From Manis javanica (lineage: Eukaryota; Chordata; Mammalia; Pholidota; Manidae): a stretch of 64,000 bases of DNA. The first letter of the stretch is position 1; each line of letters starts with the position of its first letter. Below, piece by piece: positions 10,961 to 20,444 of this stretch. The position numbers and the translations under genes were made by a program. The DNA is taken from positions 99,434,001 through 99,498,000 of the forward strand of contig NC_133167.1 of the NCBI RefSeq assembly GCF_040802235.1, given 5' to 3'. The notes under the pieces are model-generated. The model worked only from the letters and a program-made list of their open reading frames with translations. It was not told where the DNA came from and made no database searches.

Positions 10961-11359
10961 ATGAAGAACTTCCAACATCAGCACTCTCTAGAAGACTCAT
11001 ACCAGAAGATGATCATCAAAATACCTCCACAAAGATCCAGGCAATTCTGCAGTTGTAGCTGCATCCATCCCACCGTTTCCTGGACTTGCATTGGAATGAA
11101 GGAGATATCTAAGCTGGCCTGTGCATACAGTAAAACAACAAATTTGACTGGATCTGTACTGTTGGAACTCAACCAAGAATTAGGAGAAGTGCAAGTTGTA
11201 GCGCTCCAAAATCTTACAACTACAGACTATCTACAGTTAAAAGAACATATGGGATTTGAACAGTTCTCAGAAATGGGTTGCTTTAATTTGTCTGATTTCT
11301 CTCAGACTGTTCAAGTACAGTTGGACAATATCCATCATATCATAGACAAATTTTCATAA
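10961..11359 (+). pseudogene. ERV env transmembrane-subunit remnant, part 1
   Basis: A 132-codon open frame. The first ~45 residues are of unclear origin. From about residue 46 it looks like the ectodomain of a retroviral transmembrane Env subunit: a heptad-rich stretch (LLELNQELGEVQVVALQNL), a segment at the place of the conserved internal region, the degenerate disulfide-motif region FEQFSEMGC, in which Cys positions are lost, then CFNLSDFS and a second amphipathic helix VQVQLDNIHHIIDKFS. It ends at TAA 11357-11359, inside the gene. No surface subunit is present upstream. Retroviral Env TM drives membrane fusion; this fragment lacks most of what that needs. ATG 10961 may not be a natural start. 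Confidence 0.65.
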
Positions 11360-11363
11360 ATGC
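11306..11363 (+). repeat. 58-bp env segment, copy A
   Basis: Runs from 'actgttcaagtacag' to 'ttttcataaatgc'. It is repeated at 11471-11528 with four mismatches by my count. The L1 fragment lies between the two copies. Confidence 0.92.
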
Positions 11364-11474
11364 AAATTAAAACTACAATGAGGTATCACCTCACACCAGT
11401 AAGGATGGCTGCCATCCAAAAGACAACAACAAATGTTGGCGAGGCTGTGGAGAAAGGGGATCCCTCCTACACTG
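11358..11474 (+). mobile_element. L1 ORF2 fragment embedded in env remnant
   Basis: About 117 bases nearly identical to 9767-9886 of the same composite element ('gcaaattaaaactacaatg' through 'ctcctacactg'), with a 3-4 base deletion. It joins Env sequence through shared 'aaatgc' on the left and 'actg' on the right. There is no A tail of its own, so it is not a simple L1 insertion. Confidence 0.9.
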
Positions 11475-11528
11475 TTCAAGTGTAGTTTGACAATATCCAT
11501 CATAACATAGACAAATTTTCATAAATGC
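11471..11528 (+). repeat. 58-bp env segment, copy B
   Basis: Second copy of 11306-11363. It carries an extra TAG where copy A has CAG and keeps the TAA shared by both copies. It continues colinearly into the Env membrane anchor. Confidence 0.92.
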
Positions 11529-11668
11529 CTAGGGTGCCTAACTGGTTTTCTTGGCTTCACTGGAAATGGCTGGTAATTATAGATCTGCTTTGTTTATGTA
11601 ACTGTATTCCTATTATGTTAATATGTGTGCACAATTTAGTTAGTAGTTTAAAACCTATACATGTTTAA
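11525..11668 (+). pseudogene. ERV env membrane anchor and cytoplasmic tail, part 2
   Basis: A 47-codon stretch in the same Env frame, directly after the internal TAA at 11522-11524. It reads a Trp-rich pre-membrane part (NWFSWLHWKW), then a hydrophobic segment (LVIIDLLCLCNCIPIMLIC) and a short tail ending at TAA 11666-11668. This is the layout of a retroviral Env C terminus: juxtamembrane Trp region, transmembrane helix, short cytoplasmic tail. Continuity of frame across the stop supports one ancestral env gene interrupted by a nonsense mutation. The ATG at 11525 is coincidental. Confidence 0.7.
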
Positions 11669-12290
11669 GTTACTCTGCAAGAAGATATGTCAAAGAAATA
11701 ATCAATCCTCCCATGTTTTCTTCCATCTGCTACCTCTATAGCATTTCTTCTTCCTTCCTAATTACAACCCCTAAATAGAATTCGTGCCTCATATCGAATT
11801 TACCGAGTATCATAATTCCTCCAAGTGGTAAAGATACCTCAAGACAAATGCTGGGCATAGAAGCCACAGGGCATAAATCTGCAAAGAAGTAAAAAGCTAA
11901 CTTTTTCAAACAATATGGCTTCTCTCTCACTTACCAAGTTTACATCTCCCTGTATGGCACCGGAAGATGACTGGTTAGCCAGAGATGGGTAAGATTCCTC
12001 AAGGGAGGAACAACCTTAGACAGGCACAGTCGCAGGGGGGCCATCAGGTGAGAAATTGGGGATCAACAGTGGTGGAGCTTAGAACCTCACCCCCCCTGTT
12101 TTGAGAGAAATCTTCTGCATCCGTGGATGTTTTAATGCCCTTGTCTAGCTCGGATTAACACAGAGTCTACAGGCACTCACCTGATCATCTACAATTGCTC
12201 TCTTATAACACTAAACTATGTTTTCTACCTTTATCTTGCATCTACCTACCACTTCAGCATTTTATTAAAAATAAAAAAAATAATAATAAT
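11669..12290 (+). other. ERV 3' region between env and LTR
   Basis: About 620 bases with no convincing frame. It contains a C-rich 'cctcaccccccctg' tract and ends in an A/T-rich run of 'aataataataat' before the polypurine tract. Position between env stop and LTR is the only basis for calling it proviral. Confidence 0.6.
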
Positions 12291-12301
12291 AAAGGGAGAA
12301 A
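12291..12301 (+). other. retroviral polypurine tract
   Basis: aaagggagaaa immediately precedes the TG that opens the LTR, as expected for the plus-strand primer site. Confidence 0.8.
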
Positions 12302-12423
12302 TGTGGGATCCCCATATAAATCAAGTATAAAAATCAAACGAATATTCATATTTGACCTGATTGTTTATAGTTCATAATGCGTGATCAAAACTGAAAGTTT
12401 CTGTGATGACTGTCCTTGTACTG

Positions 12424-12489
12424 TTCACCATGTAAGAACTTATTCACTATGTAAGAATTCATTCACCACGTAAGAACTTGTTCATTATG
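12424..12489 (+). repeat. three 19-bp direct repeats in U3
   Basis: Units at 12424-12442, 12443-12461 and 12462-12480 share 'ttcac-a-gtaagaa-t', with a partial fourth at 12481-12489. Tandem repeats in U3 are often enhancers; no function can be shown here. Confidence 0.85.
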
Positions 12490-12600
12490 CTTCAGAAGAC
12501 TGGAGACTGACGAGAATTAGGCTTGAGATGGATTAATGATTGTGCATTGAGCATTGACTCCCCTATACAGAATTTTATTGTTGTTAACAACCATTTGATC

Positions 12601-12606
12601 AATAAA
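12601..12606 (+). terminator. LTR poly(A) signal used by the composite RNA
   Basis: aataaa, 18 bases before the A tract that starts at 12625. Its spacing is that of a working polyadenylation signal and explains where the composite ends. Confidence 0.88.
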
Positions 12607-12624
12607 TATGAGAGATCCCCTCTC

Positions 12625-12637
12625 AAAAAAAAAAAAA
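12625..12637 (+). other. 3' poly(A) tract of the composite element
   Basis: Thirteen uninterrupted A. The last two overlap the duplicated target site. It is the hallmark of target-primed reverse transcription of a polyadenylated RNA. Confidence 0.9.
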
Positions 12638-12650
12638 GAGTGACACTCGG
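12636..12650 (+). repeat. target-site duplication, right copy
   Basis: aagagtgacactcgg, partner of 4469-4483 with one mismatch. Removing the element restores a continuous flank 'ggcacctc' + site + 'cagactac'. Confidence 0.9.
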
Positions 12651-14284
12651 CAGACTACAAGGCGGTGGTTTCCTCCACATACATGAGGGTTACAGCATTT
12701 ACCACGAGTAACGGCTCATCAGGCTTTCGCCTTCAGAGAGAGGCCACGTCAGCATAGTCCAGTCATATGCTCTAGTGCACTAGAGAATGTATTTCTGATT
12801 ATTCCAGTTGGGAGCCCTCTTTCAATAAAAATTATTGCACTGACGAATCACGAATTAATCATATAGTTTGGAGGGGTCTTCATCTACATTTCATAGAGCA
12901 GCTTTAGGGTTGATGAATCCCTCCAGAACTGTGTGGGCAAATACATCATCTCAGAAGAGGCTCTGTGATTTCCTCAGTCTGTCAAAGTGTGATTTGACCC
13001 AAAAATATTAAAAAGCACTGTCAGAATATTCTATATTTGGGCTTTACTTTCAGATATTAAAGCTAAGTTTTTCAAATACTAGGAAGGAAAAATCACCTGG
13101 AACAGGAAAAAAAAGCTCTTCTACCATTAACTAAGGCCACATATGTAGCAGTAAATTGATGCAATAATCTTTAATGACTCCCCAGGGGCTATTAAGTTCG
13201 ATGGCGCTAGCAGAGCATAAATCTGTGGGGATTTACAGGTAAAGTTTTTCTAGCTACAAAGAGAAGCCATAGCATCATGTCAAAAAGTCACTTAAAGAGA
13301 AAAAAAAAGTTTTGAAAGCAGACTATATACAAAGGTATATTTTCCAATTAGTGCTTAAAAGCCTCTGATTATAATGTGGTTTTCTTTTTTAAAAATCCTC
13401 TAAGTGTATGTTAACAACTGAACTTGAACTAAAATTATAACTCCATTATTTGAAAACACTTTCATATAGTTTTCTTTCCTCCTCTTCTATTATATTTCTA
13501 AAAATAAGTTTTTTTTTTTAGTTTTAAGATTGTCAAACTTTAACAACATACCAACATAATGAAGATATATATGGTCAAGTATTTAAAAAACTGAACAGTT
13601 TCTAAATTGAGGAGTCTATAAAGATATCAGATATATTACATCTAGAAACACAAAATCTATAGATAACATAGTATAGGTTTAAAATGGTGCAGGAATATTA
13701 AATGCAAGGACTTTTAAAAGTTTTGTTTCGTTTCTTATTTTTAAGCACAGCTATCTAAAGTCTTTCACTATTATAATTTCTTGCCGTGATCTAAATTTCA
13801 AGCAGGCAATGGAGCTAGAGGCATCATCTCAGCCCAGCCAGACTTCTTTCTCAATGCCTGCATTGCATCTGATGCACCATTGCATGGAATCACCCTTGAC
13901 TTCTTACGAAGATCGGGTTCCCTCATCTCAACTGGAACCTCAGATTCTTGAGTATTCTGGGTTATAGCCCAGGTGGGAAATGCACAAATATGATACAAAC
14001 ACAAGTGTGAAATAAGCACACTTGCATCTCTATATTTTGTTTATAGCTCAAATCTTATCAGTTTCCCCCTCTCCACTCTAAAGTCCACTCTCTTACCTAG
14101 ATCGTCATAATTTTGCACCAAGATAATACTCTTACCTCATCTTCCTAATGGTAAATTATTTTATTTTTTCTTCAAATGCTGTGAAGGATAAAACTTTTTC
14201 TAAGAAATAATTAAACTTTGGGTATTATAAATTATTATTTTTTAAATAGGAAACATAAATATAGCCATGAAGGCACAGAATTAA
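12651..14284. other. unique non-coding DNA
   Basis: AT-rich flank with poly(A)/poly(T) runs (for example 13510-13520). No repeat or exon recognised. Confidence 0.6.
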
Positions 14285-14445
14285 GACCTGAGAGTAATGT
14301 TAAATATCATCTCATCACTCAATCTCCACAATTATTGGAGGAGGAAATGATATACAGAATAATTAGGTAATTCACACAAAGCTGTAGTAAACTAATGTTA
14401 GACTCAAGGCTAGAACTCAGGACTTTCACCCCATTCTAAAGAATT
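14285..14445 (-). repeat. MIR SINE fragment
   Basis: Inverse MIR order: 'atctcatcactcaatctcca', then 'ggaggaggaaatgatatac', 'ttaggtaattcacacaaag', and 'aggctagaactcaggacttt'. This matches the antisense core followed by the antisense tRNA-related part. Confidence 0.6.
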
Positions 14446-14569
14446 CTTTGCAAAACTGAGCCATATAGCATATAATACTTTCATGAAGTACAAAATCGAA
14501 TCAAAATATTTTAACTGTGCTTGTCTTCAAGATTATATTCCAGCATGCCTTCTTATAAGCTGCAAAATA

Positions 14570-14960
14570 AATAGTTTGAATATGACTGTGGTTAACATTG
14601 TTGGTTGACTACCCAATATCCATCCCTCTTTCTTCCTTTAGCACTTTAATATGTCTATATACAAACACATGCAGAAGGATGGCTATGTGCCCAGTTAAAA
14701 TCTAAAACTTATCTGTCGTTTTTGTGTTGAATACCCTTCCAAAAAAGGAGGAACTATATCCTTATGTGGAGAAGGTTTTTGGATCTTTATCCCTTTGCCT
14801 TCTTTGTGTCTGGAATACAGATGTGATACTGGATGTTTAGTAGCCATCTTGCGATCATGAGGCTGAAAGCCACAACTAAGGATTAAGAACATCATTGTGG
14901 AAAGGAATCCAAGTCCCCGATAACATTCATGAGAAGCTGACTCTGTCCTCAGTTGACTCC
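14570..14960 (+). repeat. ancient interspersed repeat, family unresolved
   Basis: Contains 'ggctatgtgcccagttaaaa', 'tggaatacagatgtgatac' and 'tagtagccatcttgcgatca', phrases seen in several ancient mammalian LTR-like repeats. Borders and family are not certain. Confidence 0.35.
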
Positions 14961-14999
14961 AGATTTCTAAATGAGAACTAAAAATACTTGTCTAATCCA

Positions 15000-15100
15000 T
15001 TAGTTATTTACAATATATAATTATATCAAATCAACATGCTACATTCTTAAATTTACACAATGTTTTGTATCAATTATATTTCAATAAATCTGGAAAAAAA
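15000..15100 (+). repeat. old L1 (L1M) 3' end
   Basis: 'atcaaatcaacatgctac', 'atttacacaatg' and 'tcaattatatttcaataaat' followed by 'ctggaaaaaaaata' match the 3' terminal text of L1MA/L1MB-type elements, including the A tail. Confidence 0.65.
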
Positions 15101-15119
15101 ATACTGAGCATGTACTCAG

Positions 15120-15560
15120 CAAATTCTTATAGTTTCAATGAAATATAATAAATGCTAGAATATAGCGCTTTGGGAGATAAAAAAAAGAGAAAGATTTACT
15201 CTCTAGAATGCAGGGTTTCAAGTGGAGGTTCCATAAGGGATGAAACTACTGAATTGAGTACATTTTTTGACAGAGAAATTAAACATTATATGAATAACAA
15301 GCATAGAAATATAAGAGAACATCAGTTCAGGAGACAAGGAATTCCATTGTACCCAGACCTTAGGAGGCAGGAATGAAGGTTGAGGAAGCCAGTGGGGGCC
15401 AGAAGGTTCAAGTGGGGTCAGATAATGGAAGCTTTGTAGGCCAGCTAATGAGAGTTCAAAGTCATCCACCAAGAGGTTGCTATGAAATCCATGCAAATGA
15501 ATGATGTCTTCAAGGGAGAAAGTACATATTAAAGTAGAAGAGCTAAGAGTAGAGAAAGAT
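15120..15560 (-). repeat. LINE-2-like fragment
   Basis: 'ggtcagataatggaagctttg' with 'taggccagctaatgagag' mirrors the antisense L2 text 'gatcatgtagggccttgtaggcca'. The open frames on both strands here are by-products. Confidence 0.45.
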
Positions 15561-18035
15561 GAATCTACTTCCTTTCCTAAATTTACTTAGGAAGGCCAGG
15601 AAGATTGGCCTGCATTAAGTACTAGATTTACTAGTCTTCATCTGTAACACAAAGATTATCGATGTACCATCAGTAGGTCCCAAGTTTAGTGGTTTTCCCA
15701 GCATTGGGGATGAATTTGCATTAAATGTCAAGGCTGCCTTGTTAGCACCTTTTCAAGGAGGCTGTGAGTTATTAAGAGTTGTAGGCTGGGGCTTAGATAT
15801 AGACAACATTCGGAAGTAGGCAAAGTTGTTTTTTAGTTCCCACCAAATTTGCTAATGGGGCAGGGGGTGGTGCAGAGAGACAGAGCGAGAGAGAGAGAGA
15901 GAGAGAGAGAGATATGTGGAGAAGAGAAAGGGCACAAAGCATTTTTCCCTTTGGATTACAGATTTAAATATAATCTCAAGGAAAATGTAACCTATTTCTC
16001 TTTAAAATAATTATAACTCAGCAATATTTGATTTGGCATGAAATATTAGAACACTGATTCCTCACCACTTCTTTTCTAATCATCCTTAAATCTTTTTCAT
16101 TTGCAATAAGAATTCATGGCGTGCCAGCTCTGAATCTTGAGAGACTTGAGTTTTGTTCTTGGCATTAGAATGGCGAACTGCCTTCTACTACTCCTAATCA
16201 AAGGGAGAGGAGATTCTTGTCAGATTGTTCTGAATATCAGGCAATTAAGCATGAGCAGGAATTTCTGAGAACATAAATGCACAACTGTGAGCCAATTTCA
16301 TTCTTCTGAGATGTGTGTCAGAGGGAATCACAGAGAACATGGAAGGAGTTTGCTAAAATAATAATGAGCAGAGCCCTGTAAAACAGCTACTTCAGGCTGG
16401 CTGGCTGCCTAGGGAGTGACCTTGGGCCATTTCAGAAGCAAAGAAAAGGAGATTTGAGCCAAAAGGTGATAAAGGGGATGGGAAAAGGGAGAAGAAGTAG
16501 TTATGAACTACTCAGAAGCTGTGAACACTCTTCAGTGACCAAGAATCGGTTGCACATATTTATGAAATATGTTCTAGAACTATGAAACATGTTGTGGCTC
16601 AGGGATTAGAACTTCAGCATCTTCGGAGGGAACATAATTAACTATTAAGTATATCATGTTTAATTTTAATGTGCAGGAGTAGAACAGTTGCTCCTAATAA
16701 CATATGTGACATCTCAATTTAATTTTTATTTTCCATTGATGATTTTTGCAATATAATGTTACTTCTACCCACATTAAAGGATGTGACAATCTATCAGTTC
16801 TAAGAACAAGAATAAAAATATTTTGGCTCATATTCATCCTGAAATGAATTTATTGAAAAGCTCTTGATATTCCCTAGATACTCATGTCAGGGACAACTGA
16901 TTTTAATTTGTCTTTTTGAAGTCTTCTCAGAACACTCATTAAGAAAGACAAGGGCTGCAAGAATTCATACATCAAGGATTTTATGCGTGACAAGTTTCTT
17001 GAAAAAGACTTAAGTACCACGTGATTCTTGAAAACATTTACCACCAGATGATTGCAATTTGCGTATAGTTGAAAAAAAAAAAGAATGTGCATTTGGTTCA
17101 AGTTTAAAACAATGTTTAAATCTTCAACTTTCCAAGACATAAATTCAGAAATGTGGTCTGCAAAAGAAAGAAAAAAAGTCACTTTAAAATGCAATGCTTA
17201 TTATTTCAGAAAAAAGAGAAAAGCATATTCACTTTAATATAAATAAAAATATCTGTTCTGTGTAGATAGTGCTGATTATTTCCATTATCTGGTCAATAGT
17301 AGAAAGGGAATCATGATGAGAAATGGATGGGCAAGTTGCAGTTTTCAGCAGATTTATAGTTCTAGTGCATTTTAGCAGATGAACTTTAAATGAGAAGATG
17401 TATTGCTTACTTTGAAGTTTTTAAAAATAGATTCCTTATAAATAATGCTATGGATGGAGGCTTCATATTGTATCCAGCGCTTCTTTCCATTCCACTGCCA
17501 GGACCCTAATTAGGCTCTTGCTGTTCAGGAGTACTGCAAATTCCCCTCTTCTGCCAAACCATGTCTTCTGTGAAAAATGACTTAAGTAAAGCCACTTCTA
17601 AATAGGACCAGAGCAGCCATGTCAGAGGAACTGCCTTGCATGTCTTGTTTTCTGAACCTTTGAAGTGGGCAGGCCTCCAACTTTCCAAGAAGTCAGCGAG
17701 AATGAGATTATTCTGTCTGGAAAGACTGATGAAAATGACTTTTTTTGCCTAGTGACCACTTTGCCTTAGGTACAAATGTAGCTTTGCTTGTCAGCAGCGA
17801 TTGACTGTTCTTAAAAACAACTTAACTGATTATCGTCTTACTTCCACAAAAATCCTGAGTCCACCTTCTGTAATGGGCCCACGAGTTGAATTTCTATCTA
17901 AGTCTGTACAGCCCAAATGGCAATTCTTTGATCCCAAATAATTGCTTTACCTCTTGAGCTAACTGGCTGCCTGTTTTTAGGTTGACACTTTCTAAAGCAT
18001 TGAACAGAACTGGGTTCCCCACTCCTCACCTTCCC
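15561..18035. other. unique non-coding DNA with GA microsatellite
   Basis: A (GA)n run lies at 15886-15912. No exon or young repeat seen otherwise. The 106-codon minus frame at 16874-17194 has no recognisable domain and no conservation evidence. Confidence 0.55.
15886..15912 (+). repeat. (GA)n microsatellite
   Basis: About 13 uninterrupted GA units after 'cagagagacagagc'. Confidence 0.95.
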
Positions 18036-18437
18036 ACCTCCAATCTGTAAGGGCTGAATTGTGTCTCCCCCTAAAGACAACGTTCTAACCCCTGTACCTG
18101 TGAATGTGACCTTATTTGGAAATGGCGTCTTTGCAGATGATCAAGTTAAGATAAGCTTGTTAGGGTGAACCCTAGTCCAATATGATCGTGCCCTTATAAA
18201 AAGGGGAAATCTAGACACAGAAACAGAAACAGGCACACAGGAGAACAGTGCGTGAAGATTGGAGTTAGGCTGCCAAAGCTAAGGAACTCTGAAATACTGG
18301 GAGAAAGGCCTGGAACAAACCCTTCCCTAACACTTTCGGAGGGAGCCCCTTGACTTCAACTTTTAGCCTCTGTAACTATGACAGTCAATTTCTGTTGTTT
18401 AAGCCACGTTGCTGCAGCAGCCCCAGCAAACTAAAAT
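18036..18437 (+). repeat. MLT1-type MaLR LTR
   Basis: Near-complete match in order to the MLT1 LTR text: 'gggctgaattgtgtctcccc', 'aatgtgaccttatttggaaa', 'gtctttgcagatgatcaag', 'cccttataaaaaggggaaat', and near the end 'tttctgttgtttaagccac' with 'cagccccagcaaactaaaa'. MaLR LTRs are ancient ERVL-derived elements. Confidence 0.85.
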
Positions 18438-18524
18438 GCAGGACCACATTCTATTTTGCTGCCAATGTTAACTTTCTAAAACCGATGTGATTTTACCACT
18501 TCTCCAATGATGATGGGGCTACAT
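18438..18524. other. short unique spacer
   Basis: Nothing recognised. Confidence 0.4.
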
Positions 18525-18590
18525 TACTTCCCTTGCCCACAGAGTATCAGACCCAGATTAGGTGCTCATAATATTTGTTGAAAAAAAATG
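18525..18590 (+). repeat. LINE-2 3' terminus
   Basis: 'ttaggtgctcataatatttg' plus 'ttgaaaaaaaatg' corresponds to the L2 end 'taggtgctcaataaatatttgttgaatg'. Confidence 0.6.
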
Positions 18591-18814
18591 AAAAATAACC
18601 ACATTAATTACCTACCACATTAAGGAAAATTACCTCATTGGAAACATTAAGAAAATGTGCCATCTGTCTTCAACCCGCTTTTCTGGTCTCTTACATGTAT
18701 CTACGTTACAGTCAAATTTGGCTCTTAGCTACACTTTCAAAACTGAGTATATGTATTAACCAAAATATTTTCATGTACTATGTGTCAGGCTCTTTGATGT
18801 TCATTTTGCAGTGT

Positions 18815-19140
18815 TCTTTAATCTCCTGTTAGCCTCTCCTTCAAATATCACTTGACCTGCATAATATTTGAGGCCCATTGCCCCACCTACTTCATGAATC
18901 CTTCATGAATCCCTAATCCAGTGTTTTATCATCTCTAAATCCCCAAGCACAGTTGTGACTGTTTTAGGCCATTTATATTCTTCCTTGAAATGTAGGTACC
19001 TGGGAACTAATTTGATATAAAAAATTAAGTGATATATTATTTGAGAGTTGGGGTCATATTTTAATCAGATGAGCACTTCGCATAGTATGAGTGAAAGTAA
19101 TCCACAGAGTAGATGCTCAGTACATATTTTGAGTTAAATA
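18815..19140 (+). repeat. LINE-2 fragment
   Basis: 'agcctctccttcaaatatca' starts the L2 3' portion and 'gagtagatgctcagtacata' with 'ttttgagttaaata' gives its terminal motif. Confidence 0.6.
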
Positions 19141-19199
19141 AGATTGTATGAAATTAATGAGACATTTAAGTTTGATTCTAGGACAGTCTGCCAATTTTG

Positions 19200-19478
19200 C
19201 ATGAAAAAGGAGATGAGAGGACATAGAAGCAGAGGTTGGAGAAGTGCGAGGGGCTGAAGGATGGGCCGTCTCTAGAAACCAGGGAGGGTGAGGATATGGG
19301 TTCTCCCCCTGGAGCCTGCAGAGGGGGTGCAGCCCTCACCCCACCTTGACTTTAGCCCTGTGAAACTCATTTCAGAGTTAAAGCCCCCAGAACCATCACC
19401 AAATCAGTCTATGCTGTTTGAAGCCACTAGTTTTGTGATAATTCTTTACAGCATCAGTAGGAAATTTATACACAACTA
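19200..19478 (+). repeat. MLT1-like LTR, 3' part
   Basis: 'ctcaccccaccttgacttta', 'agttaaagcccccagaacc', 'ctgtttgaagccactag' and 'cagcatcagtaggaaat' follow the order of the MLT1 3' half. The upstream half is missing. Confidence 0.6.
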
Positions 19479-20444
19479 AAGTATTAGTGTCGGATACACC
19501 AGTATTTCCCTGTGAAATGTTGTGTTGTAGTCAGACACTGGCAAATGGGGCAAATGTGGCAAATGTGGCAAAAGTGGCGCGGCGGCGTATCCCTCCCAGA
19601 GACGCGAAGTTCAAATGAGTATATTAGGCTCTGTGTGGACTTAAAATATAGAATCTATTTAATCCAGTAGTTAGCAGAAATATTTGACCATATCACCACC
19701 TCCCCCACACACACACTGAGATCACAGATCGCCTATTAATATCCCACAAGAACGCATTTGGGAAATGCTCATGTAAGCTCATAGATCATTAGGCAAGTGT
19801 TACTCACAGCTGCAGTTCCACAAAGGTGTTTCCTGAGGGTGCACTCAACTGTTGTGATCTGAAATAGGAACTCCTAGTTCTCAGATTTGAGCTCGTCAGG
19901 ATTCGTGCCGCATTCATGGTGCACATGGCGACCGAAGGGTAATCAAGAGCATGTGATATTCTAAATAATTTAAGTATTTTGACATTCAAAACCTCAGCAC
20001 TTTAGATATTTAGGAATTTTAAGTAGCCAAATTTTAAATTGTCCCCTTCTAAGAGAGCATCAAGAATTCCTTCTTTGATACAGCACTTATTTAAGGAGGT
20101 TTGTAGATAATCAAAAAGTGATTCCGTACAGATGTCCTCCTTTTGATTTTCTAGTTTATAATAGGCAAAGACAGATGAAGATTCGTTGGGAGGAAACATG
20201 TGCCCCAAAGCAAGGGACATTCTTTGCTCTAGACTTTATAGTGGCATGAGGTCCTTTTGGCCACTTGTGATAGAGTGTCCCATTTTTTCCTAACGTTGAA
20301 TTTTCTGATTCTAAATCATCAGAAACCACATCATGAAAGCAGAATTCTTTGGATCATCCTGTGAGATTGTTATGCTATTTTCCTTAAAGCCTGTTAGCAG
20401 ATACATTATCTGAAACCCATGGCTCCTTTACTGCATGATTGTTG
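19479..20444. other. unique non-coding DNA
   Basis: Holds the short 10-bp tandem repeat at 19541-19580 followed by an unusual CpG cluster, and otherwise nothing recognisable. Confidence 0.55.
19541..19580 (+). repeat. 10-bp tandem repeat next to CpG cluster
   Basis: Four units of the form gcaaatgtgg (gcaaatgggg, gcaaatgtgg, gcaaatgtgg-like, gcaaaagtgg), running into 'cgcggcggcgtat'. Confidence 0.8.

Larger units (their letters stand above)
12302..12624 (+). repeat. truncated ERV LTR (U3-R)
   Basis: Begins 'tgtgggatcc' straight after the polypurine tract and stops 18 bases past AATAAA, where a pure A tract follows. U5 is absent, as it would be in a polyadenylated transcript. U3 holds three 19-bp direct repeats and an early 'tataaaaatc'. 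This is an RNA-copied LTR and not a proviral DNA LTR. Confidence 0.85.
4484..12635 (+). mobile_element. full-length L1 with 3' ERV (int-env-LTR) transduction
   Basis: One retrotransposed unit of about 8.15 kb. In order it holds an L1 5' UTR, ORF1, broken ORF2, a G-rich 3' UTR, an A/GGAA tail, an ERV integrase remnant, an Env transmembrane remnant with an embedded L1 ORF2 piece, a polypurine tract, the U3-R part of an LTR with AATAAA, and a 3' A tract. Only one pair of target-site duplications exists, outside the whole unit. Two other copies of this L1 family in the window end at the normal L1 3' end, so the ERV part is not an obligatory piece of the family. The simplest history, which is inference, is that an L1 inserted in sense inside an ERV at a source locus, was read through to the LTR poly(A) site, and the fused RNA was then reverse transcribed here. 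Confidence 0.85.

Noticed and set aside
11736..11930. 64-codon minus frame in the ERV 3' region
   Set aside because: Wrong strand for the provirus and no recognisable motif.
12424..12489. CRISPR-like repeat array
   Set aside because: Units are contiguous 19-mers without spacers, inside a retroviral U3 in vertebrate DNA.
10663..12624. ERV part as an independent proviral insertion next to the L1
   Set aside because: No 5' LTR, no U5, no ERV-type 4-6 bp duplication, and a single L1-type duplication encloses both parts.
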